The notes: a model not told the origin generated them from the sequence alone. 64,000 nt of DNA from Aldehydirespirator sp965200005 (GCA_965200005.1 OZ241331.1:806001-870000), one strand, 5' to 3'; positions 26,105 to 35,062 are shown, counted from the stretch's first letter. Program-made: numbers and translations.

Positions 26105-26317
26105 ATGAGCCAGGTGAAAGCCGTCTACGCAGATGAGACCGACTACTCAGATATCGAAGTGGAGGTCCTAGACGAAGAGGGCGCACAGACGGCGATCAAT
26201 AATGCGCTTGAGTTAGCCGGATGCGATTGGGAAGAACTCCAGGCTCAGGCCAAAGCCGGCCGCTTCACCAACGAGACAGCCAAACTGGCGTGGATCGTCG
26301 TGTCGGCCCTTGTCTAA
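26105..26317 (+). CDS. Small acidic protein of unknown function (first gene of a two-gene module)
   Basis: A 70-aa acidic protein with a strong GAGGAGG site before its ATG. It begins with a short beta-like segment (VKAVYADETDYSDIEVEVLDEE) and then a helical part (AQTAINNALELAGCDWEELQAQAKAG). No known domain was recognised. It overlaps the next gene, which starts at TTG 26310, by eight bases, so the two are coupled. Small acidic protein followed by a larger basic partner resembles toxin-antitoxin or immunity pairs, but nothing in the sequence proves that. Confidence 0.65.
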   Translation: MSQVKAVYADETDYSDIEVEVLDEEGAQTAINNALELAGCDWEELQAQAKAGRFTNETAKLAWIVVSALV

Positions 26318-26990
26318 CCGACAAGTTGATCTACAACGACAAGCCAGGAGGTTTGCAAACCAGCTGTCGACCACTCTGAACGGAACCGTCCCCAATGGCA
26401 TCCGCCTGTCTGTCTTCCTCAAACGAAATGGGGATGTAGTGATCGGTAACGGGGTTCGCAAGAACAATCCGTTGGGCGCACCTATTCCGTTAACGATCTC
26501 GCGTTCACCGGCACGCGTCTGCTTGATCCTGCTTCACACATTGCAGATTGACGAGCCGAGCCGATTCGTGATTACAAGTCAAAGCGCGTATGTAGTGAGT
26601 CTGCGTGAGTCGGGCACTCATGTCATCACCTACGATTACAGTCGCAAACCACCCAACCGTTACCCCAAGGCTCACCTACATTTGCACGGCACGTCTAGCT
26701 CCGTCCAAGAACTGCTCAAGCTCGCAGGGCGCCACTCCGACAAGCTCGCAGACCTTCACTTTCCCGTTGGTGGCAGACGGTTCCGGCCTTGCGTTGAGGA
26801 TTTGATTGAGTTCTGCATCCTTGAGAGGCTCGTCACTCCTCGGGCCACATGGCAACAGACCCTCGAGTTGGCCAGGGAGCGGTACAGGGACAACCAGTTG
26901 CAAGCAGCAGCGAGTCACAGGCCCGGCGTTGCAGCCTCGGGTCTAAGGAAACTCGGCTGGCACGTTTCCGAGCCTCAAGACGACGCCTGA
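26310..26990 (+). CDS. Conserved hypothetical protein (second gene of the two-gene module)
   Basis: A 226-aa basic protein starting at TTG 26310 inside the end of the small gene. Notable segments are THVITYDYSRKPPNRYP, a His cluster AHLHLHGTSSS, and LHFPVGGRRFRPCVEDLIEFCILE. The last pattern (LPVGG.RFRPC.ED) is one I associate with an uncharacterised actinobacterial family, often beside small acidic or HTH partners. The histidines could bind metal. The C-terminal part is helical and basic. No function is assigned. Confidence 0.65.
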   Translation: MSNRQVDLQRQARRFANQLSTTLNGTVPNGIRLSVFLKRNGDVVIGNGVRKNNPLGAPIPLTISRSPARVCLILLHTLQIDEPSRFVITSQSAYVVSLRESGTHVITYDYSRKPPNRYPKAHLHLHGTSSSVQELLKLAGRHSDKLADLHFPVGGRRFRPCVEDLIEFCILERLVTPRATWQQTLELARERYRDNQLQAAASHRPGVAASGLRKLGWHVSEPQDDA

Positions 26991-27143
26991 ACAGTCACAA
27001 CGATTGGCAACAGTTCGGGTGGCCGGCGATCGGATCCCTGGGAAGTCGACGACTCGGGTGACGGTCGGGGGGTGATGTCGGCCACTACGGTACGAATTGG
27101 CCGCAGTGCAGGCTGTTTGTAGGCGCACACCTTGAGGACGCGC

Positions 27144-27973
27144 ATGAACTCAAGCCACTTTCATGACTTGCTCTACGAGGTCGATGACGAGCGCATCTGC
27201 TGGATCACCCTCAACCGTCCCGAGAAGTTGAACGCAATGAGCGCCCGGCTCGTTCGAGAAGTAAGCGAAGCAATGGAGGCGGCTGATCGCGACCCGAACG
27301 TGAATGTGATCGTGCTTCGGGGTGCCGGGCGCGGCTTCTGCAGCGGTCACGACCTCAGCGAGGACGCAGAAGACGATTTCGCTTCCATCTACGACTACCG
27401 CAACACCTACGCCTGGCAACAGCAAGAGTTCACCACCCCATGGCGCATCGGCAAGCCGGTCATCTCTTCGATTCACTATTGCGCTATTGGCAAGGGCTTC
27501 GAGATCGCCCTGTTCACCGACATCACGATCATCACGTCGGACTGCCGCCTCGGCTACAAGGAACCCGTTACGGCATCGCCGCGATGAACATGGTGCTCCC
27601 CTACGTCGTCGGCATGAAGGCGGCAAAAGATCTGCTGCTCACCGGGCGCGAGGTCAACGCTCAGGAAGCGCTCACCATGGGACTGGTCACCCAGGTGGTC
27701 GAGCCCGACGAACTCGCCGAGGCGACACTCAAGAAGGCACGGCTGATGGCGCGGCTGCCCCAGGAGATGCAGCGTGCCCACAAGCAGTTCCTCAACCGTG
27801 TCTATGAAATGCAGGGGCTCAAGACGGCAACCGACTACTACCAGGATCTCATGACGATGATGTCGTTCTGCCCGGTGCCCACCTACGAGGAGTTCCAGCG
27901 TCGTACTAACACCGACGGTCTCGGTGCTGCGCTTGATTGGGCCAACGAGCCCTTCGAGGGGCTCGACGACTGA
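27144..27973 (+). pseudogene. Enoyl-CoA hydratase/isomerase (crotonase), frameshifted
   Basis: A crotonase-superfamily protein split over two frames. The first frame gives WITLNRPEKLNAMSA, the oxyanion-hole segment RGAGRGFCSGHDL and IGKGFEIALFTDI, up to GYKE at 27563. The family then requires a segment like RYGIAAMNMVLPYVVG, present from 27566 in another frame, continuing to GLDD at 27973. Two bases instead of three separate the frames, at a CCC run (27564-27566), so one base is missing. ATG 27144 has GAGG six bases upstream. It heads the (+) operon to 33493. Recent frameshift or sequencing error; otherwise the coding signal is intact. Confidence 0.8.
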
Positions 27974-27994
27974 GGAAGACTGAGAAAGACTGGC

Positions 27995-30064
27995 ATGGTG
28001 ACGCCGTCGCTGAGCCGGCTGATCAACCCCAAGCGGGCGGTGTTCATCGGTGGAACGAGCGTCGTGCCGGCCATCGAATGGTGTCAGCGAAACGGATTCA
28101 CAGGCGAGATCGCTGCCGTAAATCCTCGGCGCACCGAACTCAGTGGGATTCGCTGCGCCCCGTCGGTTCTCGAGCTTGACGAATCGCCTGACCTTGCTTT
28201 TGTGGCCATCCCCAAGGAGTCAGTGGTCGACACCATCGGAGACCTGCAAGCCATCAACACCGGTGGCGCGGTCGTGCATACGTCGGGATTCTCGGAGATG
28301 AGAGGCGGTGCCGAGCGCACCGCGGCACTGATCGAGGCCGCCGGTGACATGGCAGTAATCGGGCCCAACACTCCCGGGTTTGCCAACTTTGTCGACCGCG
28401 CCTGTTTCATGCAGGACCATTTCGGCACCCACGATGCCGCCCGGGGTATTGGCTTTATCTCTAACGGCGGCGCCTATCTGTCCGACGTCGGCCTCAACCA
28501 GCGGTCGGTCCCAGCCGCGTACCTGTTCGGTACGGGTAACCAGGCCATGGTTGACGTTGTGGACGTGATGGCCCACATCGTCGAAGACGAGCGGGTCACC
28601 GCCATCAACCTCTACCTCGAGCACATGCCTAATGCCGCCCGACTCGCTACCGTCGGGGCCCGAGCCCATGAACGCGGACTCCCCGTCGTAGTCGTGAAGG
28701 GTGGGCGCACCCCGGTGGGTCGGCGAGCTACCCAATCACATACGGCATCGCTGGCCGGCGAGTCAACGGTCGCGGCCGCGGTCTTCGAGCGGTTGGGCTT
28801 CACCCAAGCCACCACCGCCTCGCTGGCACTTGAGACGCTGAAGGCCCTCACCATGACCCGACCCATCTCGGGCCGCAGGGTCGGCCTCGCCACAAGTTCC
28901 GGCTCCTATGCAGTCCTTGGTGGCGATGCTGCACACACCCATGGGTTCGAACTCCCCGAACCCGTCGGGATCTCCGCTCAGGCACTCGAAGATCTGTTGC
29001 CGCCGTTCGTCTATGCAACCAACCCGCTTGACATCTCAACCGACCACGGTGCGGACTCCGATCATCAGCGCGCCATCTACGACGCCTTTCTCAACCAGCC
29101 GATCGACCTCGCTGTTCAGGTAATGGCCTTCCCGCCCGACAACAGTGGCATGCCCATCGAGGACTGGTTCACCACGACGCAGGCGTTTGCCGCCGCCGCT
29201 GACACCCGCCGGCTGCCGTGCGCATTCGTTGCTACCACGCCCGAGAGCCTGCCACTCGAAGCCCGGGAGCAGATGATGACCGCTCAAATGGCACCGTTGA
29301 TGGACCTCGAGGACGGGTTCCGTGCGCTTGCTGGAGCAGAGTGGTGGTGGCGCCGACACGACGAGATTTCGAGGGTGGGCACCAAGGAGATCCTGCTGCC
29401 CGTGTTGTCAGATGTTTGCGGTGGCCGCACCCTTGACGAAGCAGAGGGCAAGGCGCTTCTTGCCAGCCACGGCGTGACCGTGCCCGATTCGATCGTGATC
29501 GACGGCAGCAGCGGCTACGCGGGTGAGCTCTTGGAGTCAGCGCAAGGGCCATGGGCGGTGAAGGCGCTGATCGCTGGGCTCACACACAAGACCGAAGCTG
29601 GAGCCGTTTCGCTCGGATGTGCTGATCGCAGCGCCGTTGAGGCTGCTATGAGCGTGATGCGCACCCGGCTTGGCTCCAGTCGCTTCCTTGTAGAACGCAT
29701 GGTGGCCGATCCGATCGCCGAAGTTCTGATCGGAGTGCGTCGAGTGCCGGATGTAGGCCAGGTGCTCACCCTGGCGATCGGTGGCACCCTCGTCGAGCTT
29801 CTGGACGACAGCGTGACGGTCATCCTGCCTGCGCATTCTTATGTCATCGAACAGGCGTTGCGTTCGCTTCGCCTGTTTCCACTCCTCGACGGTTTCCGAG
29901 GCCGCACGCCCGCCGACCTTGCCGGCCTCTTTGAGACGATCGACCACATCATTGACACAGCGCTGTCGGCCGACACCGTCGAACTCGAAGTCAACCCAGT
30001 ACTCGCAGTCGCCGAGGGTGCCGCTGTTGCCGTTGATGCTGTAGTGACCGTTGGCACGCCGTGA
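27995..30064 (+). CDS. Acyl-CoA synthetase (NDP-forming), acetate-CoA ligase family
   Basis: A 689-aa fused-subunit enzyme that makes an acyl-CoA and nucleoside diphosphate through a phosphohistidine. Domains in order: CoA-binding Rossmann domain (VFIGGTSVVPAIEW, GPNTPGF), succinyl-CoA-ligase-like domains with the phosphorylated His in QSHTASLAGE, and a C-terminal ATP-grasp domain (SHGVTVPDS, VKALIAGLTHKTEAGAVSLG, VELEVNPVLAV). The acyl substrate is unknown. Given the gamma-butyrobetaine hydroxylase-like gene that overlaps its stop (GTGA), a betaine- or carnitine-type acid is a reasonable guess. Confidence 0.88.
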   Translation: MVTPSLSRLINPKRAVFIGGTSVVPAIEWCQRNGFTGEIAAVNPRRTELSGIRCAPSVLELDESPDLAFVAIPKESVVDTIGDLQAINTGGAVVHTSGFSEMRGGAERTAALIEAAGDMAVIGPNTPGFANFVDRACFMQDHFGTHDAARGIGFISNGGAYLSDVGLNQRSVPAAYLFGTGNQAMVDVVDVMAHIVEDERVTAINLYLEHMPNAARLATVGARAHERGLPVVVVKGGRTPVGRRATQSHTASLAGESTVAAAVFERLGFTQATTASLALETLKALTMTRPISGRRVGLATSSGSYAVLGGDAAHTHGFELPEPVGISAQALEDLLPPFVYATNPLDISTDHGADSDHQRAIYDAFLNQPIDLAVQVMAFPPDNSGMPIEDWFTTTQAFAAAADTRRLPCAFVATTPESLPLEAREQMMTAQMAPLMDLEDGFRALAGAEWWWRRHDEISRVGTKEILLPVLSDVCGGRTLDEAEGKALLASHGVTVPDSIVIDGSSGYAGELLESAQGPWAVKALIAGLTHKTEAGAVSLGCADRSAVEAAMSVMRTRLGSSRFLVERMVADPIAEVLIGVRRVPDVGQVLTLAIGGTLVELLDDSVTVILPAHSYVIEQALRSLRLFPLLDGFRGRTPADLAGLFETIDHIIDTALSADTVELEVNPVLAVAEGAAVAVDAVVTVGTP

Positions 30065-31248
30065 TCGCACCCACCCCCGACTTCGCTTCGTACCCTTGCG
30101 AGCCGCGAGTGACATCGGCCAAAGCTCACAACCTCTGGGTCGAGGTCGGCTGGGCCGATGACACGACAGCGCGCTTCCATCACATCTGGCTGGCCGATAA
30201 CGCTGCCGACTCGCAGGCCATCGACCCGCATTCACGTGAGAAGCTGATCGACATCTGCGATCTTCGCAGCGACATCAAGCCGATCGACGTTTCGGTGTCA
30301 CCCGAGGGAGCACTGGCGGTCAGGTGGTCACGAGACCGCGTTTCGCTCTATCACCCGGGCTGGCTTCGGGCCCACCGTTACGACCCTCCGCAGACGGCGA
30401 ACGTCGACCGCCAAGAGCGACGGCTCTGGGACGCTTCGGATTCGGCCGCGCTTGGAGAGTTTTGCTGGGCCGCGGTCGAGACCGATCCTGATACTCGGCT
30501 CGCTTTCCTCGAGTCGGTGCGGTCGTTCGGACTAGGTCTCTTGACCGACGGCCCAACCACGGCAGCCGAGTTCCAGCAACGAATCCAACGACTGTTCGTG
30601 ATCCGCAACATGAACTGGGGCATGTTTTTTGACGTGATATTCGAGCCCGACGGCCGCTACATCTCGAACAAGGCCGTGAACATCGTCCCTCACACCGACG
30701 GACCCACCCGGGAGTACCAGATCGGTGTGATGATCTTTCACTGCCTTGTTAACTCCGTTGACGGTGGCAACAGCTTCTGGGTGGACGGCCACCAGGTGGC
30801 GCGCCGTCTGGAGGCCGACGATCCAGAGTCCTTCCGCCTCTTGTCGACTGTTCCCTGGCCCACCGGCAACCGCAGTCCTGATAGTGCCTATAAGTACGAG
30901 GCGCCGCTCATCGAAGTAAACCCCGACGGTTCACTCGGCAACATCCGCGACACACACTGGCTGCGCGAACCCCTCGTTGCGGATTTCGACATCGTCGAGG
31001 CGATGTACCGCGCCTATCGGGCCTGGTCACAACTAACTCGAGACCCCGCAAACCAGATCCATAGACGACTCGAACCCGGCCAGACGGCCGTCTACGACAA
31101 CCGTCGTGTGCTCCACGCACGAGCCCCCTACGACGGCACCAGCGGCCACCGCCACATGCACGCCTGCTACAGCGAACTAGAAGAACTCAACTCCGCAATC
31201 GCACTGATCACACGAACACGAACACGAACAGGAGCCGAACGCACATGA
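30061..31248 (+). CDS. Gamma-butyrobetaine hydroxylase-like 2-oxoglutarate/Fe(II) dioxygenase
   Basis: A 395-aa dioxygenase with the two-part layout of gamma-butyrobetaine hydroxylase. A DUF971-like N-terminal domain (VEVGWADDTTARFHHIWLADN, SREKLIDICDL) precedes a TauD-type core. The Fe ligands are in VPHTDGPT (H-x-D) and RVLHARAPY (distal His), with the 2-oxoglutarate Arg probably just after. The Cys residues that bind zinc in the animal N-terminal domain are not evident. The enzyme would hydroxylate gamma-butyrobetaine to carnitine or act on a related trimethylammonium compound. GTG 30061 and its stop both overlap neighbours. Confidence 0.85.
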   Translation: MIAPTPDFASYPCEPRVTSAKAHNLWVEVGWADDTTARFHHIWLADNAADSQAIDPHSREKLIDICDLRSDIKPIDVSVSPEGALAVRWSRDRVSLYHPGWLRAHRYDPPQTANVDRQERRLWDASDSAALGEFCWAAVETDPDTRLAFLESVRSFGLGLLTDGPTTAAEFQQRIQRLFVIRNMNWGMFFDVIFEPDGRYISNKAVNIVPHTDGPTREYQIGVMIFHCLVNSVDGGNSFWVDGHQVARRLEADDPESFRLLSTVPWPTGNRSPDSAYKYEAPLIEVNPDGSLGNIRDTHWLREPLVADFDIVEAMYRAYRAWSQLTRDPANQIHRRLEPGQTAVYDNRRVLHARAPYDGTSGHRHMHACYSELEELNSAIALITRTRTRTGAERT

Positions 31249-32381
31249 GCCGCCTCGGTTCGCTTCCGACGCAAATGACCGGCGTTGTGCTGACCGGCTA
31301 TGGCGGATTCGACCGCCTCGACTATCGCGATGACCTCCCGATGCCCGTGCCAGCGCCGGACGAGGTGCTGATCCATGTGAGCGCGGCAGGCATGAACAAC
31401 ACTGACATCAACACGCGCACCGGCTGGTACAACGAAGACGTCACCAGCGGAACGACCGCAGGTGGCGGAGCTGAGGGGTTCGGTGTCGCTGTCGACGGGA
31501 TGGGCGCCTGGGCCGGCGATATCGCATTTCCTCGCATCCAGGGCGCCGATGTTTCAGGCCGAATAGTCGCCGTCGGCGCGGCTGTGACGGACGCTCGTAT
31601 TGGTGAACGAGTGGTCTGTGACCCCTATTGCCGAGCCGCTGATGACAGAGACGGCATTGAGTCAGCGGCGTTTCTGGGATCAGAGCGCGACGGTGGATTT
31701 GCCCAGTTCTGCGCCGTCCCGTCCGGCAACGCCCACGTCGTGCCCGAGATCGAGATCGAGATCGGGGACCGCGAGCTGGCAACCCTGCCGTGTTCGGCCG
31801 GTACCGCGATGAACATGTTGCTGATGGCTTCTGTCAGAGCCGGCGACCGTGTGATCGTCACCGGTGCTAGCGGTGGTGTCGGCACGTTTCTTATCCAGAT
31901 CGCCCAACACCTGGGTGCTGAAGTCAGCGCCATCGCGTCGGCTCACAAGCACGCGACTCTCAAACCACTCGGGGCTCGCCTGGTCGACCGCGGCGGCATC
32001 GACCCGGTCGGCGCGGCCGTGGCGGAACTCAGCGGCGCGCCCACTGTTATCGCTGACGTGGTCGGTGGCCCGGCGTTCGCACAGTTAATCGATGCACTCG
32101 CCCGAAACGGCCGTTACGTGACGGCCGGCGCAATTGGTGGGCCACTCGTTGAACTCGACCTCCGAACCCTCTACCTGAAGAACCTCGAGTTCTACGGCTC
32201 AACGGTGTAACGCCGCGGCACCTTCCCCAGGCTGCTGGAAGTGCTGCGCGAAGGGGGAATCCGCCCAATCGTCGACTCCGAATGGCCACTCGATCGGATC
32301 ATCGACGCTCAACGGCGGTTCTTGACCAAGTCGCACGTCGGCAGCCTGGTGCTGCGTCCACCAGCTCTGGAAATCGGATGA
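31245..32381 (+). pseudogene. Quinone oxidoreductase-type zinc-independent alcohol dehydrogenase with in-frame TAA
   Basis: An MDR-superfamily oxidoreductase. The N-terminal GroES-like part (VLIHVSAAGMNNTDINTRTGWY) and the NAD(P) site (VIVTGASGGVGTFLIQIA) are normal. A TAA at 32208-32210 follows LEFYGSTV. The same frame then continues for 56 codons with the expected family C-terminus (RGTFPRLLEVLREGGIRP, SHVGSLVL) and ends in TGA 32379-32381, which overlaps the next gene's ATG (ATGA). The ancestral gene therefore ran through the TAA. If real, the short product lacks the end of the catalytic domain. Confidence 0.8.
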
Positions 32382-33493
32382 AGGTCACCAAACTCAGCGT
32401 CTATGCCGTATCGCTCGCCGCATGGAACGTCGAGACCCGATACACCCACGGCCGCGCCCGCGATATCGAGATCGAGAGCAATGTGCTGCGTCTCGAGACC
32501 GACACCGGTCTCATTGGCTGGGGCGAGACTTGCACTGCTCCGTCGTACTACTACCCGACGCTCTCGTCGGCGGCACGTGCGGCGATCGAACATGTTGCCC
32601 CGCTGCTGCTCGACGAGGACCCAACAAACGTCAACGGTCGGTTGGGTGATATCAACGCCTTCATGCGCGGTCAACGTCCAGCGAAAGCCGCAATCGACTT
32701 GGCCTTGTGGGATCTCGCGGGCAAAGCGGCAGGTCTACCACTTTGTGAGCTCTGGGGCGGACGCGCGGCACCGGATCTGCCCGTGCTCGCGATGGTGTCC
32801 ACCGGAACGATCGAGTCGATGCTCGAACAGCTCGACAACTACCGAGACACCGGGTACCGGATCTTCCAGTTCAAGATCGGACTAGAGGAGCCCGCCGACG
32901 ATGTCGAGCGCATCACCAGAATCATGCAAGCGATACGCCCCGGCGAGCGGTGTTGGTTCGATGTCAACCGAGGGTGGACGGTCGAGCAGGCCATGCAGGT
33001 CATGCCGCGGGTCGCCCACCTTGGCCCCTTGATCGAACAGCCCTGTGAGACCTACGAAGAGTGTCGGATCGTCGCTCAGCGCACAGGTCTGGGTCTGATG
33101 CTCGACGAGAGCATTGACAGTGCCGAGGCGCTCCTCCGAGCTCACCGCGACGGTGCCATTGACGTAGCCGTGCTCAAGTTCAACGCAACCGGCGGGCCAA
33201 GCGAGACCCGCTTCCTGGCCCGGCTGGGCGTTGATCTGGGAATCCCGATGCGCATCGAAGACTTCTTCGGCACCGGCATCACACTCGCTGCGGTGACCCA
33301 CATCGCCCACACGTTGCCCCGCTGGGCGACGTTCGGTCTCTACGACTACCACCTGCCTGCAGTACCAGTAGTGCGCAACCCGCTTCGGGTGATCAACGGC
33401 ACCGTAAGCGTCGCAGGTGACGCCCCGCCTGGCCTCGGTGTCGAAATCGACGCCTCAGTGATCGGCTCACCAGTATTCGAAGCCCGTACTTGA
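32378..33493 (+). CDS. Mandelate racemase/muconate lactonizing enzyme-family protein
   Basis: A 371-aa enolase-superfamily enzyme from ATG 32378, which overlaps the upstream stop as ATGA. An open frame reaches back to 32282 but lies inside the oxidoreductase gene. The barrel has RIFQFKIG with the catalytic Lys, metal ligands in FDVNRGW, IEQP and LDES, and the second Lys in LKFNATGG. The family racemises or dehydrates alpha-carbon acids. Characterised relatives act on sugar acids or on proline betaines, and the betaine-like operon context favours the latter without proving it. Confidence 0.87.
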   Translation: MKVTKLSVYAVSLAAWNVETRYTHGRARDIEIESNVLRLETDTGLIGWGETCTAPSYYYPTLSSAARAAIEHVAPLLLDEDPTNVNGRLGDINAFMRGQRPAKAAIDLALWDLAGKAAGLPLCELWGGRAAPDLPVLAMVSTGTIESMLEQLDNYRDTGYRIFQFKIGLEEPADDVERITRIMQAIRPGERCWFDVNRGWTVEQAMQVMPRVAHLGPLIEQPCETYEECRIVAQRTGLGLMLDESIDSAEALLRAHRDGAIDVAVLKFNATGGPSETRFLARLGVDLGIPMRIEDFFGTGITLAAVTHIAHTLPRWATFGLYDYHLPAVPVVRNPLRVINGTVSVAGDAPPGLGVEIDASVIGSPVFEART

Positions 33494-33601
33494 AGTGCCC
33501 GATCGCCGATTAGCCGTCACGTTGAGTTCTCGGGAAGCACCTCTTCTAGTCGACCAGCGATTCAGTGTGACTGACCGATTTCCAGACCGGGCCCTAAATG
33601 G

Positions 33602-33922
33602 TTAGGCGACCTGAATTGCGTCCTCAAGAATGTCGGGAACGTCGCTCGGGAACGACAGCACGAGATGCCGGTCAAGCGCAGCGGCGACTCGGGCGAGCGT
33701 GTCGATTCGGTTCCTAACGCCCCCGCCTTCTTCGAGGCGTGAGATCACCGACTGGGTCGTTCCCATCCGCTCCGCGAGCGCTCGCTGGCTAAGCCCAGCC
33801 TCAGTTCGCAGATCATAGAGCAACTGCCCAAGGGCCAGGTCCTGCTCAACACCCGCGACTGTTTCGGCGTCGGGGGTGCCCTTGCGCTTCTTGATTTCTT
33901 CCCATCGGGAGTAGTTGGCCAT
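33602..33922 (-). CDS. XRE-type HTH antitoxin (HigA-like)
   Basis: An antitoxin of 106 residues from ATG 33922, which has AGAGGA at good spacing; in-frame ATGs at 33940 and nearby are weaker. The helix-turn-helix (about 35-90: LRTEAGLSQRALAERMGTTQSVISRLEEG, RIDTLARVAAAL) is the XRE/Cro type. It follows the toxin gene by 14 bases, the toxin-first order of HigBA modules. It would neutralise the toxin and repress the pair. Confidence 0.85.
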   Translation of the reverse strand: MANYSRWEEIKKRKGTPDAETVAGVEQDLALGQLLYDLRTEAGLSQRALAERMGTTQSVISRLEEGGGVRNRIDTLARVAAALDRHLVLSFPSDVPDILEDAIQVA

Positions 33923-33936
33923 CGTCGTTCCTCTCA

Positions 33937-34260
33937 TCACGGGTTGCGCTTAGCGCAATCCCTCGCGACTGTCCTAGCCCTGTCGATTTCTTTCCACTCG
34001 TTGTTCCGCTGCTTACGAAAGGTTGTGAGCAAGATGATTCGGCCATCCTTGGTGAATCGGTAAGTGATTCGCCGAGCGGTCGAACCGAGTGTGAATCGGA
34101 GCTCGAACAGCCCATCTCCGAGGCTCTTCGACATCGGCATCCGAGCCGCCGACCCCAGTGTGGCAAGACGTTCAACGATCACCGCAACCCGGTCCCAGTC
34201 ACGAGGGTCGAGCTCATCAAACCAACTCGTTAACTCGTCATGCGACTCAATGTCAGCCAC
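33937..34260 (-). CDS. HigB/RelE-superfamily toxin (phage-derived Gp49-like)
   Basis: A 107-aa protein of the Gp49-like/HigB group, a probable ribosome-dependent mRNA interferase. SKSLGDGLFELRF and the strand-rich RRITYRFTKDGRIILLTTFRKQ segment match the core of the family, and the basic C-terminal tail is typical. It precedes the antitoxin gene on the same strand. The toxin frame is intact and close to normal length. Confidence 0.88.
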   Translation of the reverse strand: MADIESHDELTSWFDELDPRDWDRVAVIVERLATLGSAARMPMSKSLGDGLFELRFTLGSTARRITYRFTKDGRIILLTTFRKQRNNEWKEIDRARTVARDCAKRNP

Positions 34261-34343
34261 CCGACGATGATCGCACCTAAGCGATCATCGCACAAGGGTT
34301 ATGTTTCGGCAGCTTCAGCCCGGATGCAAGGTCAAGTGATGGG

Positions 34344-34389
34344 CATAGGCAAGCCACTGCTTGCATGCAAGTGAAGGCTTGCCTATGGT
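34344..34389 (+). promoter_or_regulatory. ArsR-type promoter/operator: two concentric palindromes over -35 and -10
   Basis: Outer arms CATAGGCAAGCC (34344-34355) and GGCTTGCCTATG (34376-34387) are perfect inverted repeats. The inner CTTGCATGCAAG (34360-34371) is a perfect palindrome with the same centre. TTGCAT (34361-34366) and TATGGT (34384-34389), 17 bases apart, form the promoter, so a bound repressor would cover both elements. The regulator's GTG follows eight bases after the -10, suggesting a leaderless transcript. Confidence 0.75.
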
Positions 34390-34397
34390 ATGCAACC

Positions 34398-34697
34398 GTG
34401 GCGGACGTCTTCGATGCGCTCAACGCACCCGCCCGCCGGGCGATCCTGGACGTTCTCTTCGAGCGAGACGACCAAACGCTTTTTGAGATCTGCGGTCGCC
34501 TCGTGGCCGAGCACAACATCGGACTGAGCCGCCAAGCGATCTCGCAACACCTCGCCGTTCTCGAGAGCGCAGAGCTCGTTCGCAGTCGACGAGAGGGCCG
34601 CTACAAGTTCCACACCATTGACACAGCCCCACTGCGCGCCGCGATAGGTCGATGGCTAGACGAGGAGACCAAACCATGCCGATCCGCCTCCACCTGA
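34398..34697 (+). CDS. ArsR-family HTH regulator
   Basis: A 99-residue winged-helix regulator from GTG 34398. DVFDALNAPARRAILDVLF and SRQAISQHLAVLESAELVRSRREGRYKFH are the family hallmarks. The earlier in-frame ATG at 34365 lies inside the palindromic promoter, so GTG 34398 is preferred, probably leaderless. No metal-binding Cys motif is visible, so it is of the non-metal type common beside VOC/activator-of-Hsp90 genes. Its end overlaps the VOC gene by 22 bases. Likely autorepressor of this small operon. Confidence 0.88.
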   Translation: MADVFDALNAPARRAILDVLFERDDQTLFEICGRLVAEHNIGLSRQAISQHLAVLESAELVRSRREGRYKFHTIDTAPLRAAIGRWLDEETKPCRSAST

Positions 34698-35062
34698 CCA
34701 GCGTGTTTGTCGATAACCAGGACGAGGCACTCCGCTTCTACACGGAAGTGCTCGGCTTCGAACCGCGTATCGATGAGCCGATCGGTAGTGATCACCGATG
34801 GATCACCGTCGGCGCCGCCGGGCAAGACATCGAACTACTCCTCGAACCATCGGGTCACCCCGCAGTCGCTCCGTACCGCAAGGCTCTCGTTGCCGACGGG
34901 ATCCCATTAGCGTCCTTCGCGGTCGACGACGTCCACTCCGAGTACGAGCGCCTTAGCGCCGTGGGGGTGGTCTTCACACAGCGCCCTACCGAGATGGGAC
35001 CGGTCACAACAGCGGTGCTCGACGACGGCTGCGGCAACCTCATCCAACTCCTTGAGACCTGA
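34676..35062 (+). CDS. VOC-family (glyoxalase/bleomycin-resistance-like) protein
   Basis: A 128-aa protein with the paired beta-alpha-beta modules of the VOC fold (LTSVFVDNQDEALRFYTEVLGFEPRI at the start, GPVTTAVLDDGCGNLIQLLE at the end). Such proteins act as metal-dependent isomerases, dioxygenases or drug-binding proteins; the substrate is unknown. ATG 34676 has GGAG upstream and lies inside the end of the ArsR gene, a common ArsR-VOC pairing. Confidence 0.87.
   Translation: MPIRLHLTSVFVDNQDEALRFYTEVLGFEPRIDEPIGSDHRWITVGAAGQDIELLLEPSGHPAVAPYRKALVADGIPLASFAVDDVHSEYERLSAVGVVFTQRPTEMGPVTTAVLDDGCGNLIQLLET

Noticed and set aside
32282..32377. Longer N-terminus of the MR/MLE enzyme
   Set aside because: This stretch codes for the C-terminus of the quinone oxidoreductase in another frame; ATG 32378 with ATGA overlap gives the family's normal start.
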